Assembly: GCA_025062155.1 (NCBI GenBank)
Contig: JANXAM010000011.1
Span: forward strand, 1-64,000
DNA length: 64,000 nt
Reading direction: 5' to 3'
DNA from: Gloeomargarita sp. SKYB120
Lineage (GTDB): Bacteria; Cyanobacteriota; Cyanobacteriia; Gloeomargaritales; Gloeomargaritaceae
Below the pieces are notes generated by a model. It saw only the letters and a list, made by a program, of their open reading frames with translations. It made no database searches and was not told the origin of the DNA. This document shows positions 18,460 to 29,681 of the stretch, piece after piece (within the stretch, counting starts at the first letter, position 1; each line of letters starts with the position of its first letter). The position numbers were made by a program, and so were the translations under genes.

Positions 18460-18712
18460 ATGTCGTCTGCGTTTTCAAGAGCAGGTCCTGGCGGAGCTAC
18501 GGCATATCAACGCCCGATTGGACAGAAAATTAACCCGGCTGGATGCGGAAATTCGCAATCTCAACACCAAACTCGATACCGACAACGAGCAGCTGGAAAC
18601 CTATCCAAAATTCTCGGATGTGATTGTCTCAGCAACGGTTGCTTTGGCTGTCAGCGCCCTGACCTTGATTTATTCCCCTAGGGCTATCCCCAGGCGAAAC
18701 GATGCGCTTTGA
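18460..18712 (+). pseudogene. Frameshifted small coiled-coil membrane protein gene
   Basis: Reading from ATG at 18460 gives MSSAF before the frame breaks at a TTTT run (18472-18475). One base fewer there would join it to a long frame continuing FQEQVLAELRHINARLDRKL, then a heptad-like coiled coil (about residues 8-50) and a hydrophobic segment VIVSATVALAVSALTLIY. The joined product would be about 83 residues, ending at 18712 and overlapping trmD by 11 bp. If the frame is really broken, the downstream part could still start at TTG 18518. No family is recognised. This is either a young pseudogene or a homopolymer sequencing error. Confidence 0.5.
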
Positions 18713-19406
18713 CGTGGTGACCCTGTTTCCGGAATTTTTCACCAGTCCCCTGGCGACCGGCCTGATTGGGAAGGCCCTGGCCAAGGGTGTGGCGACGGTG
18801 GTGTTTACAAATCCCCGCGATTTTACCACGGACAAGCACCAGCGGGTGGATGACGAACCCTATGGGGGCGGCGTGGGCATGGTGCTAAAACCGGAACCCA
18901 TTTTCGCGGCGGTGGAATCCTTGCCCCAGTTGCAGCCGCGCCAGGTGATTTTGCTCACACCCCAGGGGGAACGTCTCACCCAGGCCCACTTCCGGGAGTG
19001 GTGCCAGTATGCCCAACTGGTGCTTATCTGCGGGGCCTACGAAGGGTTTGACGAGCGAATTCGCTACCTGGCCGACCGAGAGATTTCCTTGGGAGATTTT
19101 GTGCTCACCAGCGGGGAAATTCCAGCCCTAACCATCATCAATGGGGTGATGCGCCTGTTGCCGGGCACGGTGGGCAAGCCTGATTCCCTAGCCTCCGAAA
19201 GTTTTAGCAACGGCCTGCTGGAGTATCCCCAGTACACCCGCCCGCCGGAGTTTCGGGGGTGGCGCGTTCCCGACGTCTTACTCTCAGGCAACCACCAGGC
19301 AATTGCCCAGTGGCGCGCTGAGCAACAACGCCTGCGCACCCGTGAACGTCGCCCCGACCTATTGCCGCCCGACGACCCTCAGACCCCAACCGGTACGGCT
19401 TCCTGA
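18702..19406 (+). CDS. trmD: tRNA (guanine-37-N1) methyltransferase
   Basis: TrmD methylates G37 next to the anticodon, preventing +1 frameshifting. The 234-residue protein has the trefoil-knot SAM site: [13 protein letters not shown] at the start, [13 protein letters not shown] at about 47-59, [13 protein letters not shown] at about 108-120, and [15 protein letters not shown] at about 130-144. The length is normal. The last 28 bp overlap the 3' end of glgA on the other strand. Confidence 0.96.
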   Translation: MRFDVVTLFPEFFTSPLATGLIGKALAKGVATVVFTNPRDFTTDKHQRVDDEPYGGGVGMVLKPEPIFAAVESLPQLQPRQVILLTPQGERLTQAHFREWCQYAQLVLICGAYEGFDERIRYLADREISLGDFVLTSGEIPALTIINGVMRLLPGTVGKPDSLASESFSNGLLEYPQYTRPPEFRGWRVPDVLLSGNHQAIAQWRAEQQRLRTRERRPDLLPPDDPQTPTGTAS

Positions 19407-20875
19407 CGCTCTGGCGCCTGGGACGGTTGTCGTTCCTTCTGCTCCTCGAGTTTTTCTCGTTCCTCGGGGGGCAGGAATTCTGGCGGCAACCCGTGGGTGG
19501 GGGGCAACCCGTAGATGGAGTTGTACAGGGCATGGTACTGGCGCGCCGATTCTTCCCAGGTGTACCGCGCCGCCATGCCCCGCTGTTGCAACGCCCGCCA
19601 TTCCTTGGGGTGGCGATAGGCCTCCCACGCTCGCACTAAGCAAGTGTAGAAGTCTAGGGGTTCGTAGCGGTCGAAGCAATAGCCATTGCCCGTGCCCGCC
19701 GCCGGGTCGTGGTGAAACACCGTATCCACCAGACCCCCCGTCCGCCGCACCACCGGCACCGAACCGTAACGCAGGGCAATCATCTGGCTGATCCCGCAGG
19801 GTTCAAACCGCGACGGCATGATAAAGGCATCGGTTCCCGCATATATCCGCCGCGCCAGGGGGTCATTGAACAGGATTTGCACCGCTACCCGCCCCGGATA
19901 GCGCGACGCCATTTGCCACAACTGGGTCTCGTAGTAGCGGTCCCCCGTCCCCATAATCACAAACTGGGAATCCGTGTAGGCCAGGAAGCGGTCCATGATT
20001 TGCAGGAGCAGGTCAATTCCCTTTTGCTCCACCAACCGGGAGACCATCCCAATCAAAAACTTGTCCCGGCTCACCTCCAGCCCCACCTCTTCCTGCAGGG
20101 CCAGCTTGTTGGCGACCCGCTTGTCTAAAGTGTCCGCGTTGTAGTTCTGGACAATGTGGGGGTCAGTTTCGGGGTTGAATACTTCCGGGTCAATGCCGTT
20201 GAGAATCCCTGTGACTTTATCGCCCAGGTACCGCAATAGACCGTCCAGCTTTTCTCCGTATTCCGGCGAGCGAATCTGCTGGGCGTAGTTGGGAGACACC
20301 GTATTGACCCGGTCAGCGTACTGCAACGCCGCCGCCATCACGTTGTGCCCCTGCATGTACCAGGGACACCAGGTCATGCGCTCCAGCTTCCAGCGCCACG
20401 GGCCTTGGTACGCCAGGTTATGAATCGTAAACACCGTGGTGATGTCGGGGGACTGGTGCATCCACACCGGAATCATGCCCGTGTGCCAGTCGTGGCAATG
20501 GATAATGTTGGGTTTCCAGTAGTTCCAGGCAAACTCCGCCGCCCCATTGGCAAAGAGCGTAAACCGCCAGTCCTCGTCCTCCCCGTAGTAGATGCGCCGG
20601 GGCATGAACGCCGGGTGACCAAACAGGTACAAGGGGACGTCGCTATTGGGTAAACGGGTTTCATAAACGTGAAAATACTGAAACATAGCATACCCTTCCC
20701 AGATGGGGGTTTTGGGGATGTCCAGCTTTTCCGGCAAAAAGCCGTAGTAGGGCAAAAACACCCGGACATCGTGCCCCATCTTTCGGAGCACTTTCGGCAA
20801 CACCCCCACCACATCGGCCATACCGCCCACCTTAGCAATCGGGTGGGCCTCCGCAGCCACAAACAAGATACGCAT
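19379..20875 (-). CDS. glgA: Glycogen synthase (ADP-glucose type)
   Basis: GlgA extends alpha-1,4-glucan from ADP-glucose. The 498-residue GT5 protein begins [21 protein letters not shown]15-V-G-G is the ADP-glucose binding loop. The C-terminal domain has [15 protein letters not shown] and the sugar-nucleotide motif [20 protein letters not shown] chose ATG at 20875 because of AAGGAA upstream and family length; the frame extends 32 codons further. A charged, proline/glutamate-rich tail of about 35 residues ends the protein. The phosphoglucomutase at 48747 supplies glucose-1-phosphate for the same pathway. Confidence 0.94.
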   Translation of the reverse strand: MRILFVAAEAHPIAKVGGMADVVGVLPKVLRKMGHDVRVFLPYYGFLPEKLDIPKTPIWEGYAMFQYFHVYETRLPNSDVPLYLFGHPAFMPRRIYYGEDEDWRFTLFANGAAEFAWNYWKPNIIHCHDWHTGMIPVWMHQSPDITTVFTIHNLAYQGPWRWKLERMTWCPWYMQGHNVMAAALQYADRVNTVSPNYAQQIRSPEYGEKLDGLLRYLGDKVTGILNGIDPEVFNPETDPHIVQNYNADTLDKRVANKLALQEEVGLEVSRDKFLIGMVSRLVEQKGIDLLLQIMDRFLAYTDSQFVIMGTGDRYYETQLWQMASRYPGRVAVQILFNDPLARRIYAGTDAFIMPSRFEPCGISQMIALRYGSVPVVRRTGGLVDTVFHHDPAAGTGNGYCFDRYEPLDFYTCLVRAWEAYRHPKEWRALQQRGMAARYTWEESARQYHALYNSIYGLPPTHGLPPEFLPPEEREKLEEQKERQPSQAPERQEAVPVGV

Positions 20876-20902
20876 TCTTTTATTCCTTACCGTTTGCCCG
20901 AA

Positions 20903-20931
20903 ATCATACTCCCTATTTAATACTACGTCAC
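20903..20931 (-). promoter_or_regulatory. glgA: Probable glgA promoter
   Basis: On the minus strand, GTGACG (20931-20926) and TATGAT (20908-20903) are spaced 17 bp apart. They lie about 30 bp upstream of the glgA ATG. The -35 match is weak and the -10 good. Confidence 0.5.
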
Positions 20932-20952
20932 CGGCAGCCCAACTGAAGACCA

Positions 20953-22356
20953 TCACGGGCTTTTGGTGCAAACTGTTTCAACCACCACGCAGTCGGCCCC
21001 ACCGACGCTATGACACGACGCCAAGGCCTCTTGCCGGGCAATTTCTGGGGTTGTCCCCCAACCCCCGCCGGCGTAATTGCGACTGTCACGGGCAAGCGCG
21101 CCGCAAGCATTGTGAAACCAGACCAGGACTTCGCAGGGTTTGCCGCCGGAGACCTGTTCACACTCCTGGAGCGCCCGCTTTTCCGCACTCGCCCGGTCGG
21201 GAAAGTTGTAGCCGTAGCCATACACCCCGTCTACGTTGTTGTAGGCAATTGCGCCAAAGAGTCCGGTTGGCGAGTCAGGGGTGGGTTCGGGTGGGGGCGA
21301 TTCCTGCGTGATGGGTTCGGGAGTGGATAGGTCCCCCGGCTCTTCGTAAAAAAGCGCCACCAGCACGATCAATCCCACAAACGCCGCTCCCAGCAACCCC
21401 AACCCGATAAACACCCAAGCAATACAGGGCAATCCCCGGGACGATGGGGACTTCGCCGGTGGGACGGTCGCCAGGGGAACTGTCGGAGGGATAGGGGCGC
21501 GAACGGGGGCGGTTGGTTCCAGACCAGGCGTAGCCGTCGTCAGTTCCTGAACCGCCTGCAGGGCTTCCGTGGCGCTGGGATAGCGTTGCCGCCAATCGGG
21601 ATGCACCATTTTTTCCAAGACGGCGCGAAGGGCGGGACTCACCTGAGCGTGGCGTTGCCAGTGCAATTCGCCCGTGTCAAAGTCCTCCATCTGGCTGGGA
21701 GGAAGCCCTGTCAAAGCTTGGATGGCCACCGCTCCCACGGCATACACATCGCTGCTCAGGCGCGGTTGGCCCCGGAATTGCTCGATGGGCATATAGCCCC
21801 GTGTGCCGATTTGGGTGCCAATGGCCGTCTCGCCCCGGTTATCGGCAATAAGAGTCCCTACCTCCTTCACCGCCCCAAAATCAATCAGCACAATTCGCCC
21901 GTCCGACTGCCGCCGCATCAGGTTGGCGGGTTTAATGTCCCGGTGGATGATATGCCGCTGGTGCACCTGGCTCAACACCTCCAGCACATCCAGCAGAAAT
22001 TGTTTCACCCAGCTTTCCGGGTATTTTTTACCGGGGGTGAGTTCCTGGCTCAGGTCGTGGCCCTCGATAAATTCCTGCACCAGGTAAAACTCCTGGTCCT
22101 GCTCGAAGTGGGCCAGCAGGCGGGGAATGCGGTTGACTGTCGAACCCAATTGGTAGAGCACTTCCGCTTCCCGGTTGAACAGGCGGCGGGCCACCTCCAG
22201 CACCTGGGGATTGGTGGACTGGGGTTGCAATTTTTTAACCACGCAGCGGGGATGACCGGGAAGAAATAAATCCTCTGCCAAAAAGGTCTGACCGAAGCCC
22301 CCACTACCCAGGGGTTTAAGGATGTGGTAGCGACCCACCAGGGTAATGTCGGTCAT
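20953..22356 (-). CDS. Membrane Ser/Thr protein kinase with extracytoplasmic DUF4189 domain
   Basis: The 467-residue protein is a Hanks-type kinase (about 8-270) with glycine loop GSGGFGQTF, catalytic HRDIKPANL at 138-146, DFG at 159-161 and [11 protein letters not shown] in the activation segment. A proline-rich linker follows, then one membrane helix (about 309-337). A C-terminal region of about 100 residues matches DUF4189 by its paired cysteines and [20 protein letters not shown]. The topology places the kinase in the cytosol and the cysteine-rich domain outside, as in a sensor kinase. Substrates are unknown. Confidence 0.88.
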   Translation of the reverse strand: MTDITLVGRYHILKPLGSGGFGQTFLAEDLFLPGHPRCVVKKLQPQSTNPQVLEVARRLFNREAEVLYQLGSTVNRIPRLLAHFEQDQEFYLVQEFIEGHDLSQELTPGKKYPESWVKQFLLDVLEVLSQVHQRHIIHRDIKPANLMRRQSDGRIVLIDFGAVKEVGTLIADNRGETAIGTQIGTRGYMPIEQFRGQPRLSSDVYAVGAVAIQALTGLPPSQMEDFDTGELHWQRHAQVSPALRAVLEKMVHPDWRQRYPSATEALQAVQELTTATPGLEPTAPVRAPIPPTVPLATVPPAKSPSSRGLPCIAWVFIGLGLLGAAFVGLIVLVALFYEEPGDLSTPEPITQESPPPEPTPDSPTGLFGAIAYNNVDGVYGYGYNFPDRASAEKRALQECEQVSGGKPCEVLVWFHNACGALARDSRNYAGGGWGTTPEIARQEALASCHSVGGADCVVVETVCTKSP

Positions 22357-22417
22357 GCCACCGCGCCGGAAATACTACTAGTTTAAGGCAAAGCTCCGGC
22401 CCGCCGGTTTGATGGAA

Positions 22418-24424
<2,007 letters not shown>

Positions 24425-24480
24425 AGCGTTTACCTCTCGGATGTCATCGGCGCGGTCAGTCCCATTGTGCCATAGGCGCG

Positions 24481-25326
24481 TCACAGGGAAAACCATTCAT
24501 CCAGCAATTGATTCACCTGGACAGGCGCTTCGTCCTGGGGACAGTGACCCACCGGCAGTTCCACCCACCGAATCTGGGGGAATTGTTGCGCCCAGCGACG
24601 TCCCCGGCGAACTGACACTAGCCGGTCATGGGTTCCCCAGATCAACAGGGTAGGGGTAGAGAGCGCCGCCAGTAAGGGAGCCACGCGCGGAGCATAACCG
24701 GGACGACTGCTCGCCTGAGCCAACCGGCACAGGGTCCAACCGGCGTCCACGTCGTGGGCGGGCTGGGCAAACATGCGCACAAGTTCATCGTTTACCGCCT
24801 CCTGCTGGTGATACACCTGGGCACGGCACACCCAGCGGATCACCCCTGGTTGCCGCAGCAGGTAAAACAACGGCCAGGTCACGACAGGGATGAGCGACCG
24901 TTCAATGCCCCCCAACCATGCCCAACCAGCAGGCAGGGATGGTCGTCCCTCCGGTAAGCTCAGCAAGGCTAAGCGCTGCACCATGTGGGGGTGGGCCACC
25001 GCTGCCGTCAAGGCCACCAGTGCCCCCAGGGAATGCCCCACCAGCCCCACCGGCTCGCCAATCAACGCCCGCCAGAACTCGTACAACTGGGCCACCCACA
25101 ACCGCACGCCGTAGTTAGCCGCCGCCTTTTGTGCCTCGCCAAACCCCAGCAAATCCAGGGCGTACACAGGGCGATGTTCCCCCAGTACCGGCAAGTTGTA
25201 CCGCCAATGCTCCAGCGCCGCCCCAAACCCATGCACAAACAGCAGCGGCAGGCCATCGCCCTGGCGGTTCTGGTACACGTACCGCACCCGGTAGCCCCGC
25301 CAGAACCAGTACCGCTGTCGCTTCAC
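24481..25326 (-). CDS. Alpha/beta hydrolase
   Basis: The 281-residue protein has the alpha/beta hydrolase fold: oxyanion region [19 protein letters not shown], nucleophile elbow [11 protein letters not shown], a C-terminal aspartate in WGTHDRLVS and histidine in [10 protein letters not shown]. The substrate is not predictable; similar cyanobacterial proteins are annotated as epoxide hydrolase or haloperoxidase-like. I chose GTG at 25326, which overlaps the stop of slt by 4 bp (GTGA); an ATG at 25359 is the alternative. It is probably cotranscribed with the lytic transglycosylase. Confidence 0.85.
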   Translation of the reverse strand: MKRQRYWFWRGYRVRYVYQNRQGDGLPLLFVHGFGAALEHWRYNLPVLGEHRPVYALDLLGFGEAQKAAANYGVRLWVAQLYEFWRALIGEPVGLVGHSLGALVALTAAVAHPHMVQRLALLSLPEGRPSLPAGWAWLGGIERSLIPVVTWPLFYLLRQPGVIRWVCRAQVYHQQEAVNDELVRMFAQPAHDVDAGWTLCRLAQASSRPGYAPRVAPLLAALSTPTLLIWGTHDRLVSVRRGRRWAQQFPQIRWVELPVGHCPQDEAPVQVNQLLDEWFSL

Positions 25327-27443
25327 GACACACACAGGTGGGGATTGACCCGCTGGCACACCGCTGGGTCGTATAGCCGCAGGTAATTCCAGTAATTGCC
25401 GAACACCTGGCGTACATAGTCCTGGGTTTCGGGGAAGGGAATATTTTCCACAAATTCATCCCAGTCGCCCTCGCCAAAGCGTTGCACCCAGGCGTCCACA
25501 TTCCCCGGCCCGGCGTTGTAACTCGCCACCGCCAGCAGGCCGTTGTGCTGGTAAAGACTGTCCGTGTACTGCAAAAACCAGGTGCCCGCTAGCAGGTTTT
25601 CCCAAGGCTGCGTCAGTTGAAAGGGGGAACGCTGTAATTGCTCGGCGATCCATGCGCCCGTTTCCGGCAACACCTGCATCAGGCCCACCGCCCCCGCGCT
25701 GGAGACAATCGCCGGTTCAAAGCGCGACTCTTGCCGGATCAACGCCGTCACCAGCAGGGGATTCAACCCGTGTTGCGCCGACGCCTGCTGCACCTCGGAC
25801 CAGTAAGCCAACGGATACAGCGCTTGCCAATAGGCGGGGTCCCGCTGCACCTGCGCGTACTGCTGCTGGTCTTGGGGCGTTTGTACCCGTCGCTCCAGCG
25901 TGGACAGCAGGAATAGTCCCTCCAGCCGGTCGCCAATTCCCACCCGCAGCACCCCGTCGGTGAGTTGGTCAACCAAGCGAGGTTGTTGCCGCTCGGTAAA
26001 TTCCAATTGCCATTGCTCCCAGGCGTCCTGGTACTCCCCCAACCGGTACAACTCCTGCAGCGGCGGCGAACCGCTCAGCAATTGCAACGTCACCCGTTGG
26101 AACTGCACGGTGGGCTGGGTTTGCACAATGCCTGCAAAATCCCCTACCGGCCAACCCAACCGCACCGCCGACCGCCAAGCGTAGTAGGAATCGGGATAGC
26201 GCTCGATGACTTGGGTGTACAGGGTTTTAGCCCGTTCCGCTTGTCCCAGTTGTTTGGCCCAGGCCGCCAGCCAAAACCCCGCGCGAGGCGCCAGGTCACT
26301 CTGGGGCGTATGTTCCCAAATCCCTTCGGCAAAATGCATCGCTTGCCGGAGATTCCCCCGCTGCTGTTCACTGCGAGCCAATTCCCAACGCAATTGGGCC
26401 GCTGCCTGGGTCTGGGCATAACGCGCTAACAATTCGGTGCGCGCTTGGCTGACCCGCTGGGCCTGTCCCGCCTTTTCCCACAGGGGCAACCGCTCCCACA
26501 GCACCCGCGCCGCTCGCTCGCTATCTCGCTGCTGCAACTGCTGGAAATACAAATCTCGTTGGGGTGCCGGCGCCAAGTGGGACAAGTGATACAGCGCCAA
26601 GACCGCCTGGGGGCTTTCCCCGAACTGGCGCACCAAATCCTGGTAATAGCCCATGGCTTCGGTCGTTTTACCGCCCAGTTGATGCCCCCGCGCCGCGCGA
26701 TAGAGATTCTCCACTGTCAGGGGCGCCAATAGATAGGCTCGGCCCGCCTTCAGGTACTGCTCTTTTTCCCAGTAGGCAAAGGCAATCGCTTGCCACTCGT
26801 CCGGCGTCAACTGACTGCGGTACAAATGCACCAGGCGGTCCAGGTACACCGGCAAGTTGGGCAAATGCAGGCCGTGACGCGCTACATGCAATAACAATTG
26901 CCGGTCGTGGGGATGTTTCTCCAGGGCCTTTTGCACCCAGGCCACCACCTGGGGATGGGCCGGATACCGTTGTTTGGCTTCTTCCATGCGGCCCAGGGCC
27001 AACAACGCTTCGGCGGCCAACTCCTGGTCTGGGTATCGCTCGACAATGTGTTGCCACCGCCGCTGCGCCGCCGCCCGATTGCCCTGCTTCTGATAGGCCC
27101 GCGCCTGGTGCCATAACACGTAAGCCGATAGCACCGGATAGTCCCGTTCCAAACCCTGCAACAACTGCAACGCCTTTTTGGGGTCTCCCTGGTCCAACGA
27201 ATCCACCGCCAATAAATACTTGGCCCGCTGGCGCTCAACGCCTTTGCCCTGAGCGGTTAACTGGGTGAGCGCTTGCCGACGGGCGGGGGGAGACTTCGGC
27301 ACCCAGGGTTTCAAGGCACCCAAATCTGCTGCTTCAGCGACGGGTGGGGGTTCCACCTTCGACCGACCCTGGTGCCACACCCAGCCACCGACCACGAATA
27401 GGGACGCTGCTCCCACCAGCCATCGCCACCACCGACGGGTCAC
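25323..27443 (-). CDS. slt: Soluble-type lytic murein transglycosylase with helical repeats
   Basis: This enzyme cleaves the MurNAc-GlcNAc bond of peptidoglycan with formation of 1,6-anhydro-MurNAc. The 706-residue protein has an N-terminal membrane anchor or signal (WWRWLVGAASLFVVGGWVW). A long superhelix of TPR-like repeats spans about 60-500, and a C-terminal SLT catalytic domain follows. The catalytic glutamate is E572 in ALIRQESRFEP, followed by GAVGLMQVLPETG and LAVASYNAGPGNVDAW. The domain order matches Slt70. It overlaps the hydrolase gene by 4 bp. Confidence 0.92.
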   Translation of the reverse strand: MTRRWWRWLVGAASLFVVGGWVWHQGRSKVEPPPVAEAADLGALKPWVPKSPPARRQALTQLTAQGKGVERQRAKYLLAVDSLDQGDPKKALQLLQGLERDYPVLSAYVLWHQARAYQKQGNRAAAQRRWQHIVERYPDQELAAEALLALGRMEEAKQRYPAHPQVVAWVQKALEKHPHDRQLLLHVARHGLHLPNLPVYLDRLVHLYRSQLTPDEWQAIAFAYWEKEQYLKAGRAYLLAPLTVENLYRAARGHQLGGKTTEAMGYYQDLVRQFGESPQAVLALYHLSHLAPAPQRDLYFQQLQQRDSERAARVLWERLPLWEKAGQAQRVSQARTELLARYAQTQAAAQLRWELARSEQQRGNLRQAMHFAEGIWEHTPQSDLAPRAGFWLAAWAKQLGQAERAKTLYTQVIERYPDSYYAWRSAVRLGWPVGDFAGIVQTQPTVQFQRVTLQLLSGSPPLQELYRLGEYQDAWEQWQLEFTERQQPRLVDQLTDGVLRVGIGDRLEGLFLLSTLERRVQTPQDQQQYAQVQRDPAYWQALYPLAYWSEVQQASAQHGLNPLLVTALIRQESRFEPAIVSSAGAVGLMQVLPETGAWIAEQLQRSPFQLTQPWENLLAGTWFLQYTDSLYQHNGLLAVASYNAGPGNVDAWVQRFGEGDWDEFVENIPFPETQDYVRQVFGNYWNYLRLYDPAVCQRVNPHLCVS

Positions 27444-27486
27444 CCCTGCGTCACTCCCCCAACGACTTGCTAACTTTTAGTTATTC

Positions 27487-27515
27487 AGTGCTAAAGCAAA
27501 CCTAAATCTAGCACT
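27487..27515. repeat. Inverted repeat upstream of slt
   Basis: AGTGCTA (27487-27493) and TAGCACT (27509-27515) form a perfect 7-bp inverted repeat with a 15-bp spacer. It lies in the 138-bp gap between pilD and slt, about 45 bp before the slt start. It could be an operator of slt or a structure ending the pilD transcript. Confidence 0.4.
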
Positions 27516-27581
27516 AATTTCGTGAGCGAGCGGCTTATCTCCCCGGCCTTTAGTCCCATATTACCACGTTTTTCCCCAGCG

Positions 27582-28349
27582 TCAAGCCGCCTGCAACCAT
27601 TGCCAGTAGCGTTCCCACAGCGTGGCTCCCCACAGCACCGCGACCGCGCCGCCCAGCGCCAGAAACGGCCCGAACGGCATCGGTTGGCCTGCAGCTAATC
27701 GCCCTGTAACGCGCCCGCCTAACCCGACCACGGCGCCCGTCAGGACAGCAACAAAGAGCGCCACCAGCAACGCCGGCATCTGCAACCACGTGCCCAACAA
27801 AGCCGCCAGTTTCGGGTCGCCGCCCCCCAGCGCCGGTTGTCCCATGACGATAGACGCCACCCAACCAATGACATCCAACAACCACAGGCCCACGACCATC
27901 CCTAGCACGCCAGCATGGAAATCCGGCCAGCCGTGGATACCTTGCCAGAGTAAACCCGCCGCCAGCCCCGACTTCAACAGACTATCCGGCAACGTCAGGG
28001 TGTCTAGGTCAATCAGGGCCAACGCCAGCAGCCAACTCCCGAGCAGCACCGCCGCCACCAGGGAATCGCTCGTCCCAAACCGCCACCAGGCTAAAGCAAA
28101 CCACAGTGCCGTCGCCAGCTCTACCAGGGGATAGCGGGGGGAAATCGGCCTCTGGCAATACCGGCAACGTCCCCGCAACCAGAGCCATCCCAGCACCGGT
28201 ACATTCTCCCAAGGGCGCAAGGGCGTTTGACAGTGGGGACAATGGGACGGGGGATGCCAGAGCGAGAGTCCTTGGGGCAGCCGGTACACCACCACGTTGA
28301 GAAAACTCCCGACGCAGGCGCCCAGCACCAGCAGTAGCGCCAGAGTCAC
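27582..28349 (-). CDS. pilD: Prepilin peptidase / N-methyltransferase
   Basis: PilD cleaves the leader of type IV prepilins and methylates the new N-terminus, in the plasma membrane. The 255-residue protein has the N-terminal methylase domain with two zinc-binding pairs (CPHC and CRYC). The catalytic aspartates sit in LIDLDTLTLPD and GGGDPKLAALLG, and there are about eight membrane segments. The start is GTG at 28349, overlapping the ssb stop by 4 bp. No pilin gene is in the window. Confidence 0.93.
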   Translation of the reverse strand: MTLALLLVLGACVGSFLNVVVYRLPQGLSLWHPPSHCPHCQTPLRPWENVPVLGWLWLRGRCRYCQRPISPRYPLVELATALWFALAWWRFGTSDSLVAAVLLGSWLLALALIDLDTLTLPDSLLKSGLAAGLLWQGIHGWPDFHAGVLGMVVGLWLLDVIGWVASIVMGQPALGGGDPKLAALLGTWLQMPALLVALFVAVLTGAVVGLGGRVTGRLAAGQPMPFGPFLALGGAVAVLWGATLWERYWQWLQAA

Positions 28350-28705
28350 CCGATGTCGTCCTCCTCCAAGTCATTGGGGGTTTCGTCGCGACGGCCCCCT
28401 AGCAAATCCAACTGGTCCACCCGGATCAAAAACCGCTGGCGTTCTTCACCGGTATTGCGGTCGGTCCAGCGCTCGCACTTGATGGCCCCTTTGACCCCAA
28501 TCAAACTCCCTTTGCGCACGTAGTTGCCGGCCACTTCCGCCGTTTTGCCCCACATCTCTAGTTCAAACCAGTCCGGTTCCTCGCTGCGCTTGGAGCGGCG
28601 GTCGACCGCCAGGCTGAAGTTGCATTTCACGCTCCCCGATTCGAAGTATTTGATCTCCGGATCGCGCCCGACCCGACCTACCAGGGAAACCACGTTGATA
28701 CCCAT
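28346..28705 (-). CDS. ssb: Single-stranded DNA-binding protein, short form
   Basis: The 119-residue protein is almost only the OB-fold: MGINVVSLVGRVGRDPEIKY, WFELEMWGKTAEVAGNYVRK, then GVKGAIKCERW. SSB protects single strands during replication and repair. The C-terminus, NDLEEDDIG, is acidic but lacks the final Pro-Phe of the usual DDDIPF tip through which SSB recruits partner proteins. The linker is nearly absent. This could be a secondary SSB. I chose ATG at 28705 on the family N-terminus; the frame is open 31 codons upstream. It is translationally coupled to pilD. Confidence 0.88.
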   Translation of the reverse strand: MGINVVSLVGRVGRDPEIKYFESGSVKCNFSLAVDRRSKRSEEPDWFELEMWGKTAEVAGNYVRKGSLIGVKGAIKCERWTDRNTGEERQRFLIRVDQLDLLGGRRDETPNDLEEDDIG

Positions 28706-28766
28706 GACCGTCTCCCGAAATTTCTTTAGCCTAGTTTTAGCATAGCGGTTGTGACGGAGTCTCCCC

Positions 28767-29681
28767 ATGCGCCTGGTTTCCCTGTTGCCCAGCGCCACCG
28801 AGATTGTCCATGCCCTGGGCTTGACCCCTTATCTGGTCGGTCGTTCTCACGAGTGCGATTACCCGCCGGCTGTGCAGGCATTACCGGTGTGTACAGCGCC
28901 CAAATTCAATCCCCACGGCAACAGCCAGGCCATCCACGAGCGGGTCACCGCGATTTTGCAAACAGCAGTGAGCGTGTACGACCTACGCTGGGACATCCTG
29001 CGCCAATTGCGTCCGACCCACATCCTCACCCAAGCCCAATGCGACGTGTGTGCCGTGAACTTGAGCGATGTGGCATGTGCGGTGGCAACCCGCCTGGATA
29101 CGGCACCCCAGATCATTTCCCTGCAACCCCAAACGCTTGCCCAGGTCTGGCAGGACATTTGTGACGTGGGGGAACGCTTGGGGGTCAACGCCCAACCGGT
29201 AGTAGCCCACCTGCTAGGCCGAGTCGCCGCCATTCACCAATCGGTTCAGGGTTTACCTCGGCCACGAGTGTTGTGTGTGGAATGGCTGCAACCCTTGATG
29301 AGTGCGGGGAACTGGGTGCCGGAACTGGTGGAATTGGCGGGCGGCGAACCCCTCTTGGCGACGGCGGGCCAGCATTCTCCCTGGCTGACCTGGGAACAGG
29401 TGCAAGCGGTGGACCCCGATGTGATTGTCCTGATGCCCTGTGGGTTCGACCTCACCCGCACCCTGCAGGAATGGCACGATTCGCCTTACCCCTGGTCAAC
29501 GTTGCGGGCTGGGCAAACGGGCCGGATTTATGCCGCTGATGGCAACGCCTTTTTCAACCGCCCAGGTCCCCGCCTGGTGGAGTCCCTGGCCCTCCTGGCG
29601 GAAATTCTGCATCCTGGGGTGGACTGGGGCATGTCTGCTTACTACCGTGCCTGCGCCGACGTCGTTCCTGTCTTGTCTTGA
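28767..29681 (+). CDS. BtuF-like cobalamin-binding protein
   Basis: The 304-residue protein has the helical-backbone metal-receptor fold of BtuF/FecB-type binding proteins: MRLVSLLPSATEIVHALGL, then VGRSHECDYP, RPTHILTQAQCDVC and VELAGGEPLLA. BtuF binds vitamin B12 for an ABC importer. No signal peptide is visible, as in many cobalamin-binding proteins annotated without transporter genes, so it may be cytosolic. It is divergent from ssb with a 61-bp gap and overlaps the DUF3370 gene tail to tail by 40 bp. Confidence 0.82.
   Translation: MRLVSLLPSATEIVHALGLTPYLVGRSHECDYPPAVQALPVCTAPKFNPHGNSQAIHERVTAILQTAVSVYDLRWDILRQLRPTHILTQAQCDVCAVNLSDVACAVATRLDTAPQIISLQPQTLAQVWQDICDVGERLGVNAQPVVAHLLGRVAAIHQSVQGLPRPRVLCVEWLQPLMSAGNWVPELVELAGGEPLLATAGQHSPWLTWEQVQAVDPDVIVLMPCGFDLTRTLQEWHDSPYPWSTLRAGQTGRIYAADGNAFFNRPGPRLVESLALLAEILHPGVDWGMSAYYRACADVVPVLS

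Noticed and set aside
26564-27268. 234-codon plus-strand frame within slt
   Set aside because: It is a proline-rich antisense reading of the transglycosylase gene with no start signals or family features.
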